64,000 bases of DNA from Pseudomonadota bacterium (lineage in GTDB: Bacteria > Pseudomonadota > Alphaproteobacteria > Caulobacterales > Caulobacteraceae). The DNA is taken from positions 4,024 to 68,023 of the forward strand of contig JAEYWU010000067.1 of the NCBI GenBank assembly GCA_023428785.1, read 5' to 3'. The position numbers and the translations under genes were made by a program. Of the stretch, positions 27,261 to 36,390 are shown one piece after another (the stretch's first letter is position 1; the number at the start of each line of letters is the position of its first letter). Under the pieces are notes generated by a model. The model saw nothing but the letters and a program-made list of their open reading frames with translations. It was not told the DNA's origin and did no database searches.

Positions 27261-28673
27261 ATGTCCAGCGACGCCACCCAACTGACCGAGGCCGAAGCCG
27301 CCCAACTGCTGGAAGATCTGGCGCTGGGTGAGGACTACGCCCTCACGTCCGACTATGTGGAAATGGTCATCGACGCGGCCGACCGCGGCGACGGCATGCG
27401 GCTGCGCGAGCTGATCTCGGCGCTGCACCCCGCCGACGTGGCCGATCTGCTGGGCTTCCTGTCCGCCGAGCATCGCGACGAAGTCGTGCCCTGGCTGCCG
27501 CCGGACCTTCTGGCCGAGACCCTTCCTGAGCTGGACGACGGCGTCCGCGAGGACGTGCTGGAGAGCATCGACCCCGGCGCCCTGGCCGAGGCCCTGCAGG
27601 AGCTTGATTCGGATGACGCCACCGGCATCGTCGAGGACCTCGAGGACGACCAGCGCCGCGCCGTCCTGGCCGCCATGCCGGAGGCCGAGCGCGCCGGCAT
27701 CGAGAACGCGCTGCTCTATGCCGAGGATTCCGCCGGCCGCCTGATGCAGCGCGAGGTGATGGCCGCGCCCCAGTTCTGGTCGGTCGGCCACGCCATCGAC
27801 CACATGCGTGGCCAGGCCGATGATCTGCCCGAGCTGTTCTTCGACATCTACGTCGTCGATCCAAGCCAGCGGCCGGTCGGCGCCATTCCCGTTTCGGGCC
27901 TGCTTCGCGCCGCCCGCGAGGTCCTCCTGACCGACCTGATGGAGCCGATCACCGAGATCGCCGTCGATACGGAGCAGGAAGAGGTCGCCTACATCTTTGA
28001 AAAGTACCACCTGATCTCGGCGCCCGTGATCGACAAGGGCGGCCGGCTGGTCGGCCAGATCACCGTCGACGACATCGTCAACATCATCCAGGAAGAGAAC
28101 CAGGAAGACATGCTGGCCCTGGCCGGCGTGACCGACGCAGGCCGCGACGCCGACGTGGCAGAGGTTGTCCGCTCACGCATCCCCTGGCTGGTGGTCAATC
28201 TGGGCACGGCGCTCGTCGCCTCGATGGTGATCGGCTTCTTCCAGGCCGAAATCCAGCAGCTGGTGGCCTTGGCGGTCCTGATGCCGGTGGTGGCCTCCAT
28301 CGGCGGCAACGCCGGCACCCAGGCCCTGACCGTCTCGGTGCGGGCCCTGGCCATGCGCGAGCTTTCGGCGGCCAACGCCTGGCGGATACTGCGCCGCGAG
28401 ATCGCCGTAGGCCTATTGAACGGGACGGCCATAGCGGCGCTTCTGGCCGGGGTGACCTGGCTGTGGCAGCGCGATGTGATGCTCTCGACCGTCATCGGCT
28501 CGGCGGTGGTGATCAACCTGTTCGCTGCGGCCCTGGCCGGAACCCTGGCCCCGCTGGCGCTGGATCGCCTGGGCCGCGACCCGGCCGTCGCCTCGCCGGT
28601 CTTTGTCAGCTGGGTGACGGACACCATCGGTTTTCTGGCCTTCCTTGGCCTGGCGGCCTTGATCCTTCTCTAG
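27261..28673 (+). CDS. mgtE: Magnesium transporter MgtE
   Basis: MgtE is a Mg2+ channel gated by its cytoplasmic domains. The 470-residue product has the superhelical N domain (LISALHPADVADLLGFLSAE, then ALQELDSDDATGIVEDL), a CBS pair at about residues 150-270, and a C-terminal channel domain of five helices containing LMPVVASIGGNAGTQALTVS. AGGAGGGAGG precedes the ATG. No M-box riboswitch is visible, and the space after tRNA-Leu (56 bases) is too small for one. Confidence 0.95.
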   Translation: MSSDATQLTEAEAAQLLEDLALGEDYALTSDYVEMVIDAADRGDGMRLRELISALHPADVADLLGFLSAEHRDEVVPWLPPDLLAETLPELDDGVREDVLESIDPGALAEALQELDSDDATGIVEDLEDDQRRAVLAAMPEAERAGIENALLYAEDSAGRLMQREVMAAPQFWSVGHAIDHMRGQADDLPELFFDIYVVDPSQRPVGAIPVSGLLRAAREVLLTDLMEPITEIAVDTEQEEVAYIFEKYHLISAPVIDKGGRLVGQITVDDIVNIIQEENQEDMLALAGVTDAGRDADVAEVVRSRIPWLVVNLGTALVASMVIGFFQAEIQQLVALAVLMPVVASIGGNAGTQALTVSVRALAMRELSAANAWRILRREIAVGLLNGTAIAALLAGVTWLWQRDVMLSTVIGSAVVINLFAAALAGTLAPLALDRLGRDPAVASPVFVSWVTDTIGFLAFLGLAALILL

Positions 28674-28693
28674 ACATGCTGCCTTTGGTGGCT

Positions 28694-28710
28694 GCGGCCC
28701 GGCGCTTGCT
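28694..28710 (+). promoter_or_regulatory. Putative sigma-54 (-24/-12) promoter of spmX
   Basis: GCGGCCCGGCGCTTGCT matches the sigma-54 element, with GG and GC exactly ten bases apart and GGC, CGG and TTGCT conserved; only two strong consensus positions (T and A) differ. It would start transcription near 28721, about 46 bases before the spmX ATG. In Caulobacter spmX is driven by sigma-54 with the activator TacA, which supports the reading. Confidence 0.6.
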
Positions 28711-28766
28711 GGTTCGCTTTCGGGGCGAGCCGTCTTGTCCCGGAATGGGTCACCCGTAGGTACGAC

Positions 28767-30161
28767 ATGCAGTCGCGTTCGAAGATGTCTCGCGAAGGAC
28801 TGGAGCTTCTCAAGAGCTTCGAGGGCCTGCGCCTGACCGCTGCGCAGCTGTCCGACGGCCGCTGGACCATGGGTCATGGTCACACCCAGTACGCCCGCGA
28901 GGGCGCGGTCATCACCGAGGCCGACGCCGAGGCTCTGCTGCTCTACGACCTGATCCCGGTCCAGGCTGCGGTCAACGAAGCCGTCACCGTCGAGATTTCC
29001 CAGAACCAGTTCGACGCCCTAGTCTGTTTCGCCTTCAACGTGGGCGTCGACGCCTTCCGTAATTCCGAGGTCCTGACCCGGGTCAATCAGGAGCGGATGA
29101 CCGAGGCCGCCCTGGCCATGGCCATCTGGCGGGCAGGCGCTTTCGACGGTCGCCGCATCGTCCTGGACGCCCTGGTGCGCCGCCGTTCGGCGGAAGAGGC
29201 CCTGATGCTGGGCCGTGCGGCGCCGCCGTCGCCGAGCGACCTGGTGCGTCCCGAGGTGGACCCGGTCGCCCAGGCCGCCTTGCCGGTGAGTCGTCCCGCC
29301 GACCTTCAGGTGGACTTCGACAAGCCCGTCGCAGAGGTCGCAATCACCGAACACCCGGAATCGGTGACCGCCGAGCCGGATGCGGCGCCTGAACCTGCCA
29401 GTGAAACGGTGAGCCCGGACACCGCGCCAGTCGAGCCGACGCCGGACACTGTGACGGCGGTCGAAGCCGATGAGACCGCGATTTCTGAGGCTGAAGTCTC
29501 CGAGGTCGAAGCGATCGCACCCGAGGCCTCCGAACCGGCGCCGGTCGAGTTCGCACCCAGCGAGCCTGGCCCCGTCGAGCAGACCGTCGTTCTCGAGGCC
29601 ACGGTCTCGACCCGCATCTATGCGACCTATCCCTTGGCCGCCTTCGCCCCGGTCACGGCGGCCGAGCCGGTGCAGGACGAGGCGGCGCCGCTGGACCTCG
29701 CGTCCGATGTCGTCCCGGCGGTCAGCTCCGACCTGTCCGAGCCGCCGCTGGTCCTGGTCCTGTCGCCGCCGCCCGAGGTCATCGAACCCGCGCCGTCCCG
29801 CACGGCCGGCTATGAGGCTGCGCCGGAGCCCGCCGAGGGACAGGCCGCGCTCTTTGAAGAGACGCCGGCCGCGCCGGTCGAGGATGGCGGCGTGATCTTC
29901 TACGAGCCCCTGGCCGAGGCTCCGTCCGGACTGTCGCGCTGGAGTGACGCCACCGCCCTGGTGATGACCGGCGCAGTGGGCCTGTCGGCCTTCGGCTTCG
30001 GCGTGGCGGGCTTCCACCTGGCCAACCAGAACCCTGTGCCCGCAGGCATGTTCGACGAGAAGTCGGCCATTGCCTGGGTGCTGGTGGGGATCGGCACGAT
30101 CTTTGTCGGCATCACCGCCTACAACCTCTTCAAGCGGTTCGGGCTGGACGACGCAGAGTAG
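28767..30161 (+). CDS. spmX: SpmX: lysozyme-like stalked-pole localisation factor
   Basis: In Caulobacter, SpmX sits at the stalked pole and recruits and activates the kinase DivJ. This 464-residue product has the same plan: a GH24 muramidase-like domain (residues 1-150: LLKSFEG, TMGHGHT, SQNQFDALVCFAFNVG), a long acidic Pro/Ala/Glu-rich linker (about 150-390), and two C-terminal membrane helices (395-419 and 434-455). Aligned with T4 lysozyme, the catalytic Glu11 (here E19) and Thr26 (T34) are kept, but Asp20 is replaced by Leu28. This fits the known loss of hydrolase function in SpmX. A sigma-54-like promoter precedes it. Confidence 0.85.
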   Translation: MQSRSKMSREGLELLKSFEGLRLTAAQLSDGRWTMGHGHTQYAREGAVITEADAEALLLYDLIPVQAAVNEAVTVEISQNQFDALVCFAFNVGVDAFRNSEVLTRVNQERMTEAALAMAIWRAGAFDGRRIVLDALVRRRSAEEALMLGRAAPPSPSDLVRPEVDPVAQAALPVSRPADLQVDFDKPVAEVAITEHPESVTAEPDAAPEPASETVSPDTAPVEPTPDTVTAVEADETAISEAEVSEVEAIAPEASEPAPVEFAPSEPGPVEQTVVLEATVSTRIYATYPLAAFAPVTAAEPVQDEAAPLDLASDVVPAVSSDLSEPPLVLVLSPPPEVIEPAPSRTAGYEAAPEPAEGQAALFEETPAAPVEDGGVIFYEPLAEAPSGLSRWSDATALVMTGAVGLSAFGFGVAGFHLANQNPVPAGMFDEKSAIAWVLVGIGTIFVGITAYNLFKRFGLDDAE

Positions 30162-30201
30162 TCGCTTTGCGCCGGTGGCGTGGCGGTGCTAACCCGCCGC
30201 C

Positions 30202-31365
30202 ATGAGCATTCCCTTCGCCCCCCAATCGATGGATTTCGGCCTCGGCGAGAACGCTGACGCGATCCGTGAGACCACCGCCCGCTGGGCCGCCGACCGGCTG
30301 GCGCCGCGCGCCGCCGAGATCGACGAGACCAACAAGTTTGCTCGCGACCTCTGGCCAGAGATGGGCGAGCTGGGCCTCCACGGCATCACCGTCGAGGAAG
30401 AGTTCGGCGGCCTCGGCATGGGCTATCTCGAGCATGTCGTGGCGATGGAGGAGGTGTCCCGCGCCTCGGCCTCGATCGGCCTCAGCTACGGCGCCCACTC
30501 AAACCTCTGCGTCAACCAGATCCGTCGCTGGGGCACGCCCGAGCAGAAGCAGAAATACCTGCCCAAGCTGATCTCGGGCGAACATCTCGGCTCGCTGGCC
30601 ATGTCAGAGGCCGGCTCGGGTTCGGACGTCATGTCAATGCGCACCCGCGCCGACAAGAAGGGCGACCGCTACATTCTGAACGGCACCAAGTTCTGGATCA
30701 CCAACTCCCCGACCGCCGACACCCTGGTGGTCTACGCCAGGACGGGCGAGGGCAACGGCGGCGTCACCACCTTTCTCATCGAGAAGGGGATGAAGGGCTT
30801 CAGCGTCTCGAAGAAGCTCGACAAGATGGGCATGCGCGGCTCCGACACCGCCGAGCTGGTGTTCGAGGACTGCGAAGTCCCCGAAGAGAACGTCATGGGC
30901 GGCGAAGGCCGCGGCGCGGCGGTTCTCATGTCGGGCCTCGACTATGAGCGCACCGTGCTGGCGGGCGGCCCACTGGGCATCATGCAGGCGGCCCTCGACG
31001 TCGTCCTGCCCTACGTTCGGGACCGCAAGCAGTTCGGCAAGGCGATCGGCTCGTTCCAGCTGATGCAGGCCAAGGTCGCCGACATGTACGTCGCCCTCAA
31101 CTCGGCCCGAACCTACGTCTATGCCGTGGCGCGCGCCTGCGACGCCGGGCAGACCACCCGCTATGACGCCGCCGGCGCGATCCTGCTGGCCTCGGAGAAC
31201 GCCGTGAAGGTCTCGCTGGAAGCCGTCCAGGCTCTCGGCGGCGCCGGCTACACCAAGGAATGGCCGGTCGAGCGGCTGGTCCGCGACGCCAAGCTTTATG
31301 ACATCGGCGCCGGCACTAACGAAATCCGCCGCTTCCTGATCGGCCGGGAACTGCTCGGGGCGTGA
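30202..31365 (+). CDS. Isovaleryl-CoA dehydrogenase (acyl-CoA dehydrogenase family)
   Basis: The 387-residue protein has the acyl-CoA dehydrogenase fold with [15 protein letters not shown] (FAD/substrate motif), FWITNSP, and the C-terminal [20 protein letters not shown] with [10 protein letters not shown]. The catalytic glutamate is in [16 protein letters not shown] (E249), the position specific to isovaleryl-CoA dehydrogenases, so leucine catabolism is the likely pathway. The other leucine-degradation genes are not in this window. Its stop overlaps the next start (GTGA). Confidence 0.9.
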   Translation: MSIPFAPQSMDFGLGENADAIRETTARWAADRLAPRAAEIDETNKFARDLWPEMGELGLHGITVEEEFGGLGMGYLEHVVAMEEVSRASASIGLSYGAHSNLCVNQIRRWGTPEQKQKYLPKLISGEHLGSLAMSEAGSGSDVMSMRTRADKKGDRYILNGTKFWITNSPTADTLVVYARTGEGNGGVTTFLIEKGMKGFSVSKKLDKMGMRGSDTAELVFEDCEVPEENVMGGEGRGAAVLMSGLDYERTVLAGGPLGIMQAALDVVLPYVRDRKQFGKAIGSFQLMQAKVADMYVALNSARTYVYAVARACDAGQTTRYDAAGAILLASENAVKVSLEAVQALGGAGYTKEWPVERLVRDAKLYDIGAGTNEIRRFLIGRELLGA

Positions 31366-31652
31366 TCCGGCTCGCGGTCCTCTTCGGACTGGGGCTGGCG
31401 GCCTTTGTCGCCTCGGCGGTGGTGGCCAACTTCGCCCTGGCGCGCCTTCGTGAACTTCATGCCCGGCGGCTCATCCGCGAAGAGGTGCCGTCCGAGGAGA
31501 CCGGCACGGACGGCTGGCGCGTGGCCAGCTTCCTCTGGCAGGTCCGCGTGCCGCTCAACTGCAAGGCCGCGCGCCGGCTTGTTGATCTGTTCCGCGGGCT
31601 CCAGGTGCTCGCCGGCGGCCTCATGGTCTGGGGACTGCTCTCGGTCGGCTGA
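31362..31652 (+). CDS. Hypothetical membrane protein (96 aa)
   Basis: The protein has an N-terminal membrane helix ([21 protein letters not shown]), a charged middle region and a second helix near the C-terminus ([18 protein letters not shown]). I do not recognise the family. It begins with GTG overlapping the acyl-CoA dehydrogenase stop and ends overlapping the GNAT start by one base, so all three are probably co-translated. Confidence 0.6.
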   Translation: MIRLAVLFGLGLAAFVASAVVANFALARLRELHARRLIREEVPSEETGTDGWRVASFLWQVRVPLNCKAARRLVDLFRGLQVLAGGLMVWGLLSVG

Positions 31653-32143
31653 TGGATCAGATCCGTCCCCTGACCCTGGCTGATCTCCCGGTGGCCCTGA
31701 CACTTCAGGCCCAATGCTATCCGCCCGCAATTCGGGATGGGGAGGCGGCCTTCGCCAGCCGCATTGTCCAAGCGCCAGACTGGTGCTGGACCATCGAGAG
31801 CCACGGCCGCATGGACGCCTATCTGCTCAGCCATCCGTGGCCGAGCCTGTCTCCTCCCTCACCCGACACGGTCCTTACCTCCGCCGAAGGCGACTGCTGG
31901 TACATCCACGACCTGTCCATCGCGCCTCATGCGAGAGGCGAGGGGCTCGCCCGACCACTTCTGGCTGCTTGCCTTGAGGCCCATTCGGACATCTCCCGTT
32001 CCGAACTGGTGGCTGTCCCGGGCGCCGAGCCGGTCTGGCTTCGACTGGGCTGGCACAGGGTGACAGACCTTTCCTCGGCTCTGTCCGCCAAGGTGGCGGG
32101 CTATGGCGATGGATCGGTTTACATGGCGCGCGAATGGATCTGA
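31652..32143 (+). CDS. GNAT family N-acetyltransferase
   Basis: The 163-residue protein follows the GNAT pattern: an N-terminal IRPLTLADLPVALTLQAQCY, a central WYIHDLSIAPHARGEGLARP that matches the acetyl-CoA pyrophosphate loop (R-x-x-G-x-G/A), and a C-terminal sheet. The substrate is unknown. ATG 31652 overlaps the upstream stop by one base. Confidence 0.8.
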   Translation: MDQIRPLTLADLPVALTLQAQCYPPAIRDGEAAFASRIVQAPDWCWTIESHGRMDAYLLSHPWPSLSPPSPDTVLTSAEGDCWYIHDLSIAPHARGEGLARPLLAACLEAHSDISRSELVAVPGAEPVWLRLGWHRVTDLSSALSAKVAGYGDGSVYMAREWI

Positions 32144-32485
32144 TCGCGGGCGCCCGTTTTCTGGCGCGCTAGCCAGCGGAATTCGTAGCAATGCCGGCTG
32201 GGGGCGCGGCGACTTATCCCCGCAAGACAGGGCGCGGATAGCCTGTCCTCATGATCTCGCCGATCTCGCTCGCCAACCTCCCTGCCTGTCGGTCCTGTCA
32301 GTGCTCGCGCGGGCAGGCAGACATCCGTGAGGCTGCTGATGCTCCTGAAGCTGTCTGTTCGAGAGCCTCATGACGCAGCGGACCGCTGGCGCGGCTGGCA
32401 TCTGTGTCGCGGTTGAAAGGCATGACATCCGCCGCGACGCGGTTCCCTAGCGACGACTCGCGCCGATTAGGGTTTATAAGGACCA
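32144..32485. other. 342-base gap with no confident gene
   Basis: The stretch between the GNAT and GT9 genes has no frame with convincing codon bias or a recognisable product. It contains one 7-bp inverted repeat (CTGCCTG at 32282 and CAGGCAG at 32314) and ends with AAGGA as the GT9 ribosome site. It may hold the GT9 promoter; I see no sure consensus. Confidence 0.4.
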
Positions 32486-33460
32486 ATGCCGCTGACGATC
32501 CTCTACATCGCTGAAGCTGACCCGATGGCCGCCGTGATGTCATCGGGCGTGCTCGCCCAGATGGTCGAGGAGGCGCCGGATGCGCGCTTCACTATCGTCG
32601 GGTCCGCCGAGAGCGCGCCGCTGTTTCGCGACACTCCCGGTCTCGACCGTCTGATCGTCCTGCCCGGCGAAGGCACCGCCGCCTGGATCAAACTCTGGGA
32701 CCGACTGAAGGCGCGGCGATGGAGCGTCGTCGTCGACATGCGGGGATCGCGCCTTTCCGGCTGGCTCAAGCGCGACAAGCGCGCGGTCCGCAAGCCCGAC
32801 GATGAGCCGATACACGCCGTCGAATCCGCCGCGCGAGTGCTTCAGCTTGACACCCCGCCCTCGCCGCGCCTGTTCTTTAGCGAAGAGACAAAAGCCGAGG
32901 CTGACGCCCTGATTGCGGATCGGCCCGGCCCGGTCCTGGCGCTCGGACCCGGCGTCGACTGGATCGGCAAGCGCTGGCCGTCGGAGCGCTTCACCAAGGT
33001 CGCCGCCGCCATGCTCGGCGATACGGGCCCTATGGCCGGAGGCCGGCTGATGCTGGTCGGAAACGCCGTCGACCGGGATGCGGCCCATACCATTCGCTTC
33101 GCGGTCTCGCGGGACCGGGTCATCGAGCTTCAGGGCAAGCTGGACCTGCTGCAGACCGCAGCGGCCCTGCGCCATGCCCGCATGTTCGTCGGCGGCGATT
33201 CGATCTGGACCCAGCTGGCGGTTGCGGCGGGTGTGCCGGCGCTCGGCGTCTACGGCCCGTCCGATGAACGCCTCACGCGCCCCTGGACCGGCATGGCCGT
33301 GAGGGGCTCTCGCTCTGTCGAAGAGTTTCGCGCCATCGATCCGGGCCTGAACCAGCACATCCAGCACATGATGGACGTGCCGGTAGAGCCGGTGACCGCA
33401 GCCGCTCTCAAGCTGTTTCACAAGACCGAGACGCCTGTACTGGAGCCGGCCCATGGCTGA
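32486..33460 (+). CDS. Glycosyltransferase family 9 (heptosyltransferase-like)
   Basis: The 324-residue protein has the GT9 layout: an N-terminal nucleotide-binding fold (AEADPMAAVMSSGVLAQMVE) and a C-terminal fold with LALGPGVDWIGKRWPSERFT and the donor-site motif FVGGDSIWTQLAVAAGVPAL. These features resemble ADP-heptose:LPS heptosyltransferases, so an envelope glycan role is likely. The acceptor is unknown. It overlaps the dihydroorotase start by 8 bases. Confidence 0.82.
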   Translation: MPLTILYIAEADPMAAVMSSGVLAQMVEEAPDARFTIVGSAESAPLFRDTPGLDRLIVLPGEGTAAWIKLWDRLKARRWSVVVDMRGSRLSGWLKRDKRAVRKPDDEPIHAVESAARVLQLDTPPSPRLFFSEETKAEADALIADRPGPVLALGPGVDWIGKRWPSERFTKVAAAMLGDTGPMAGGRLMLVGNAVDRDAAHTIRFAVSRDRVIELQGKLDLLQTAAALRHARMFVGGDSIWTQLAVAAGVPALGVYGPSDERLTRPWTGMAVRGSRSVEEFRAIDPGLNQHIQHMMDVPVEPVTAAALKLFHKTETPVLEPAHG

Positions 33461-34787
33461 GACCTATGACCTGATCGTTCGCGGCGGCGAGGTGATCAAT
33501 CACGCCGGGCGCGGCATGGCCGACGTCGGCATCCGCGACGGCCGCATCCTTCGGATTGGCGATCTGGGCCAGGCCTCGGCTGGCGAGGTGGTGGACGCCT
33601 CGGGCCTGCTGGTCATGCCGGGCGTCATCGACACCCAGGTCCACTTTCGTGAGCCGGGCCTAGAGTGGAAGGAAGATCTCGAAAGCGGAAGCCGCGCGGC
33701 GGTGCTCGGCGGCGTCGTCGCAGTGTTCGAGATGCCGAACACCGAGCCCACCACGACCGATCCGGCCGCCCTGGCTGACAAGCTGGACCGCGCGCACGAC
33801 CGGATGTGGTGCGACCACGCCTTCTACGTCGGCGGCACGATGGAGAATGTCCAGCATCTGGGCGAGCTGGAGCGTCTGCACGGCTGCTGCGGGGTCAAGG
33901 TCTTCATGGGCGCCTCGACCGGTTCGCTGCTGATTGCCGACGACGAAGGCATCGAGGCCGTGCTGCGCAACGTCAATCGCCGCGCCACCTTCCATTCTGA
34001 GGATGAGTTCCGCCTGGCCGAGCGCCGGGGCCTGGCCCGGACCGGCGACTGGACCAGCCACTATGAGGTTCGTGACGCCGAAGCTGCTTTCAGCTCGACC
34101 CGCCGTCTCGTGGGTCTGGCCGAGAAGCTCGGCAAGCGCATCCATGTGCTGCACGTCACGACCGCCGAGGAAGTCGCCTTCCTCGCCGACCACAAAGATG
34201 TCTGCACCGTCGAGTTCACGCCCCAGCATCTGACGCTCGAGGCGCCTGAGGCCTATGAGCGCCTCAAGGGTCTGGCCCAGATGAACCCGCCGATCCGCGA
34301 GGCCCGCCATCGCCAGGGGCTGTGGGACGGAATCGCCCAGGGCGTCGCCGACGTCATCGGCTCGGACCACGCCCCGCACACGCTTGAGGAAAAGGCGCGA
34401 CCCTATCCGGCCTCGCCATCAGGCATGCCAGGCGTCCAGACCCTGCTGCCGGTCATGCTGGACCATGTGGCCAAGGGCCGTCTCAGTCTGGAACGGCTGG
34501 TTGACCTGACCTCGGCCGGGGCGCAGCGCGTCTTCCAGATCGCTGGCAAGGGCCGCATGGCCGAGGGCTGGGACGGGGACCTGACTCTGGTCGATCTCAA
34601 GGCGAAGCGGACCCTGACCCACGCCGACATGGCCACGCGCTCCGGCTGGACCCCCTTCGACGGCATGGAGGTCGAGGGCTATCCTGTCGCCACGATCATC
34701 CGGGGCAGGGTGGTGATGCGCGACGGCGAATTGGCCGAGGCCGCCGGCGGCCGCGCGGTCCGCTTCCAGGAAACCCTCAACGCCTGA
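33453..34787 (+). CDS. Dihydroorotase (class I type)
   Basis: The 444-residue amidohydrolase has the carboxylated-lysine site in CCGVKVFMGASTG (K149), H181 in FHSEDE, H234 in IHVLHVTTAEE and D305 in IGSDHAPHT. The usual metal-binding HxH after the first strand is instead Q62-V63-H64 in DTQVHFREPG; the first His is replaced by Gln. Dihydroorotase cyclises carbamoyl aspartate in pyrimidine synthesis, but this substitution leaves the exact activity open. It is co-transcribed with the GT9 gene and followed by a strong terminator. Confidence 0.8.
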   Translation: MAETYDLIVRGGEVINHAGRGMADVGIRDGRILRIGDLGQASAGEVVDASGLLVMPGVIDTQVHFREPGLEWKEDLESGSRAAVLGGVVAVFEMPNTEPTTTDPAALADKLDRAHDRMWCDHAFYVGGTMENVQHLGELERLHGCCGVKVFMGASTGSLLIADDEGIEAVLRNVNRRATFHSEDEFRLAERRGLARTGDWTSHYEVRDAEAAFSSTRRLVGLAEKLGKRIHVLHVTTAEEVAFLADHKDVCTVEFTPQHLTLEAPEAYERLKGLAQMNPPIREARHRQGLWDGIAQGVADVIGSDHAPHTLEEKARPYPASPSGMPGVQTLLPVMLDHVAKGRLSLERLVDLTSAGAQRVFQIAGKGRMAEGWDGDLTLVDLKAKRTLTHADMATRSGWTPFDGMEVEGYPVATIIRGRVVMRDGELAEAAGGRAVRFQETLNA

Positions 34788-34801
34788 TCGGGCAATGAAA
34801 A

Positions 34802-34829
34802 AGGGCCCCGGGATCGCTCCCGGGGCCCT
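34802..34829. terminator. Bidirectional rho-independent terminator
   Basis: A perfect 12-bp stem AGGGCCCCGGGA / TCCCGGGGCCCT with a TCGC loop lies between the convergent dihydroorotase and cysteine-repeat genes. Reading the minus strand it is followed by TTTTCATT; on the plus strand by CTCTTC. It should stop transcription best on the minus strand. Confidence 0.85.
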
Positions 34830-34850
34830 CTCTTCAGGTCTGCTCTGTGA

Positions 34851-36212
34851 TCAGGCGCCCAGCTCGCAGCGGGTGCCGCCACGCTCTTCAGACACCGCGC
34901 AGGTCTGGGACTGCACGAAGGCCGAACGGTCCGGACGCAGCACGGCGATAAAACCCGAGCCGCCTTCGCACTGCAGCTCGATCACGTCCCCGGCCACGTT
35001 CTGACCGCCAGCCTGCTCGGCCGTCAGACGCCCGGCGAAGCGGAAGTCCGAGATGGCGCAGTTGGACAGGCTGGGACGATCGCGGGCGACTACGCTCAGG
35101 TTGTCGATCAGCATGCCCTTGGTCGTCAGCGAGCAGCCGCCGATGCGGGCCTGGGCCGTGAGGCAGTCGATCTGCTCAGCCGTACCCGAGGCGTTCGGCA
35201 GGAAGGCCACCAGGCCCCACGGACGATCCGAGCACGAGAACTCGACTACGGTGCGGCGATCGCCTTCCAGCTCCTGGCGGGGCGGGCGGTTGTCGACATA
35301 GGCGCAGCCGATCCCGGCCGAGGTCAGGCGAGCCTGCAGTTCCTCGGCGCTCGCGACGGCCACGGCCGTGCTGTCCGAGAGGGTGCAGCCGCCGGCGATG
35401 CCGCCAGCCGCCGAACATTCGATCACTGATTCGAAGGCGTTGCTCGAGTTGGTGCGGACCATGAAGCCCACGCCGTCCGCGCAGCCGACCTCGTAGTAGC
35501 GCTGGCCGGTCGTGCCGTTGGCTCCCACAAAGCGAGCATTGCTGGCAGCACAGCTGCGGCCCGACGGAGCGGCCAGGGCCGCGACCCAGGCGGCCTGTTC
35601 GGCGGCCGGCGAGAACTCGCAGGTTCCGCCCGCGGCAGTCACCTGCAGGCAGGGCATCACATTGCTGACCCCGCCCGCGGCGCTGACGTCGAACCAGAAG
35701 CCGTCAGCCGACGGACAGCCGACCTCATAGCGCTGCTCGCCCGTGCTGGTCGCGCCGACCCAGCGGGCCTGGTCGACAGCGCATTCGATGCCGGCGGCTT
35801 GGACGTAGGAAGCGACCGAGCCGACCACGTTGGTGTTGGATTCCATGGTGCACTCAGCGCCAACGTCCGCTTCCGGGTCTTCAGCGCGGCGCGCGGCGAC
35901 CGAGGCGTTGTTGGCGATGCAGTTCACGACCTGGGCCGGGTCGTTGTCCAGCAGCAGGAAGCCCGCGCCGCCGCGGCAGCCGACTTCGTACAGGGTCCGG
36001 CCATCGCCGTTCCGGCCGATGAAGCGCGCCGTGTCATAGTCGCAACCGAGCCGGTCACGCTGGATGATCATGCGAACGTCTTCGTCGATCTCCGTCTGGG
36101 TCGGAATGGTTTGCCCGCGGGTCCGGCTCTGCGCCGACGCATCCGCGGGGGCCGTGATGCTCATCAGGGCGATGGCCGCGCCTGCGATCACGGAAAACAG
36201 GGTTTGTCTCAT
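34851..36212 (-). CDS. Secreted protein with five cysteine-containing repeats
   Basis: The 453-residue protein has a signal peptide (MRQTLFSVIAGAAIALMSIT...ADASAQ) and then five divergent copies of a module of about 80 to 90 residues. The module begins with a cysteine (LGCDYDTARFIG, IECAVDQARWVG, RSCAASNARFVG, IGCAYVDNR, SNCAISDFRFAG), continues with YEVGC or a related C plus GF, and ends with two more cysteines such as IECSAAGGIAGGC. I do not recognise the family. An export and disulfide-rich role seems likely. The start with ATG 36212 gives a proper signal peptide; a longer start at 36248 is possible. Confidence 0.7.
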   Translation of the reverse strand: MRQTLFSVIAGAAIALMSITAPADASAQSRTRGQTIPTQTEIDEDVRMIIQRDRLGCDYDTARFIGRNGDGRTLYEVGCRGGAGFLLLDNDPAQVVNCIANNASVAARRAEDPEADVGAECTMESNTNVVGSVASYVQAAGIECAVDQARWVGATSTGEQRYEVGCPSADGFWFDVSAAGGVSNVMPCLQVTAAGGTCEFSPAAEQAAWVAALAAPSGRSCAASNARFVGANGTTGQRYYEVGCADGVGFMVRTNSSNAFESVIECSAAGGIAGGCTLSDSTAVAVASAEELQARLTSAGIGCAYVDNRPPRQELEGDRRTVVEFSCSDRPWGLVAFLPNASGTAEQIDCLTAQARIGGCSLTTKGMLIDNLSVVARDRPSLSNCAISDFRFAGRLTAEQAGGQNVAGDVIELQCEGGSGFIAVLRPDRSAFVQSQTCAVSEERGGTRCELGA

Positions 36213-36390
36213 ATCGGCGAGGGTCCTCGTCTCACAAAGGTGGGCCACGGCTAAGGGCGTCGAGCGCTCCGGGTCAAGTCACAACCGGTCTAACGCACGC
36301 CGGCATCGATCGTCGCGGTGTCGCACATCGATTTTGACGCGGAGATGAACAAGGCGCTACAAGCAGAAAGTTGCTTAAGGAGACGGTCTC

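Noticed and set aside
32144..32485. SRP RNA or another known structured RNA in the 342-base gap
   Set aside because: I looked for the GGAAG-type SRP loop and for tmRNA or 6S features and found none; only a 7-bp inverted repeat is present.
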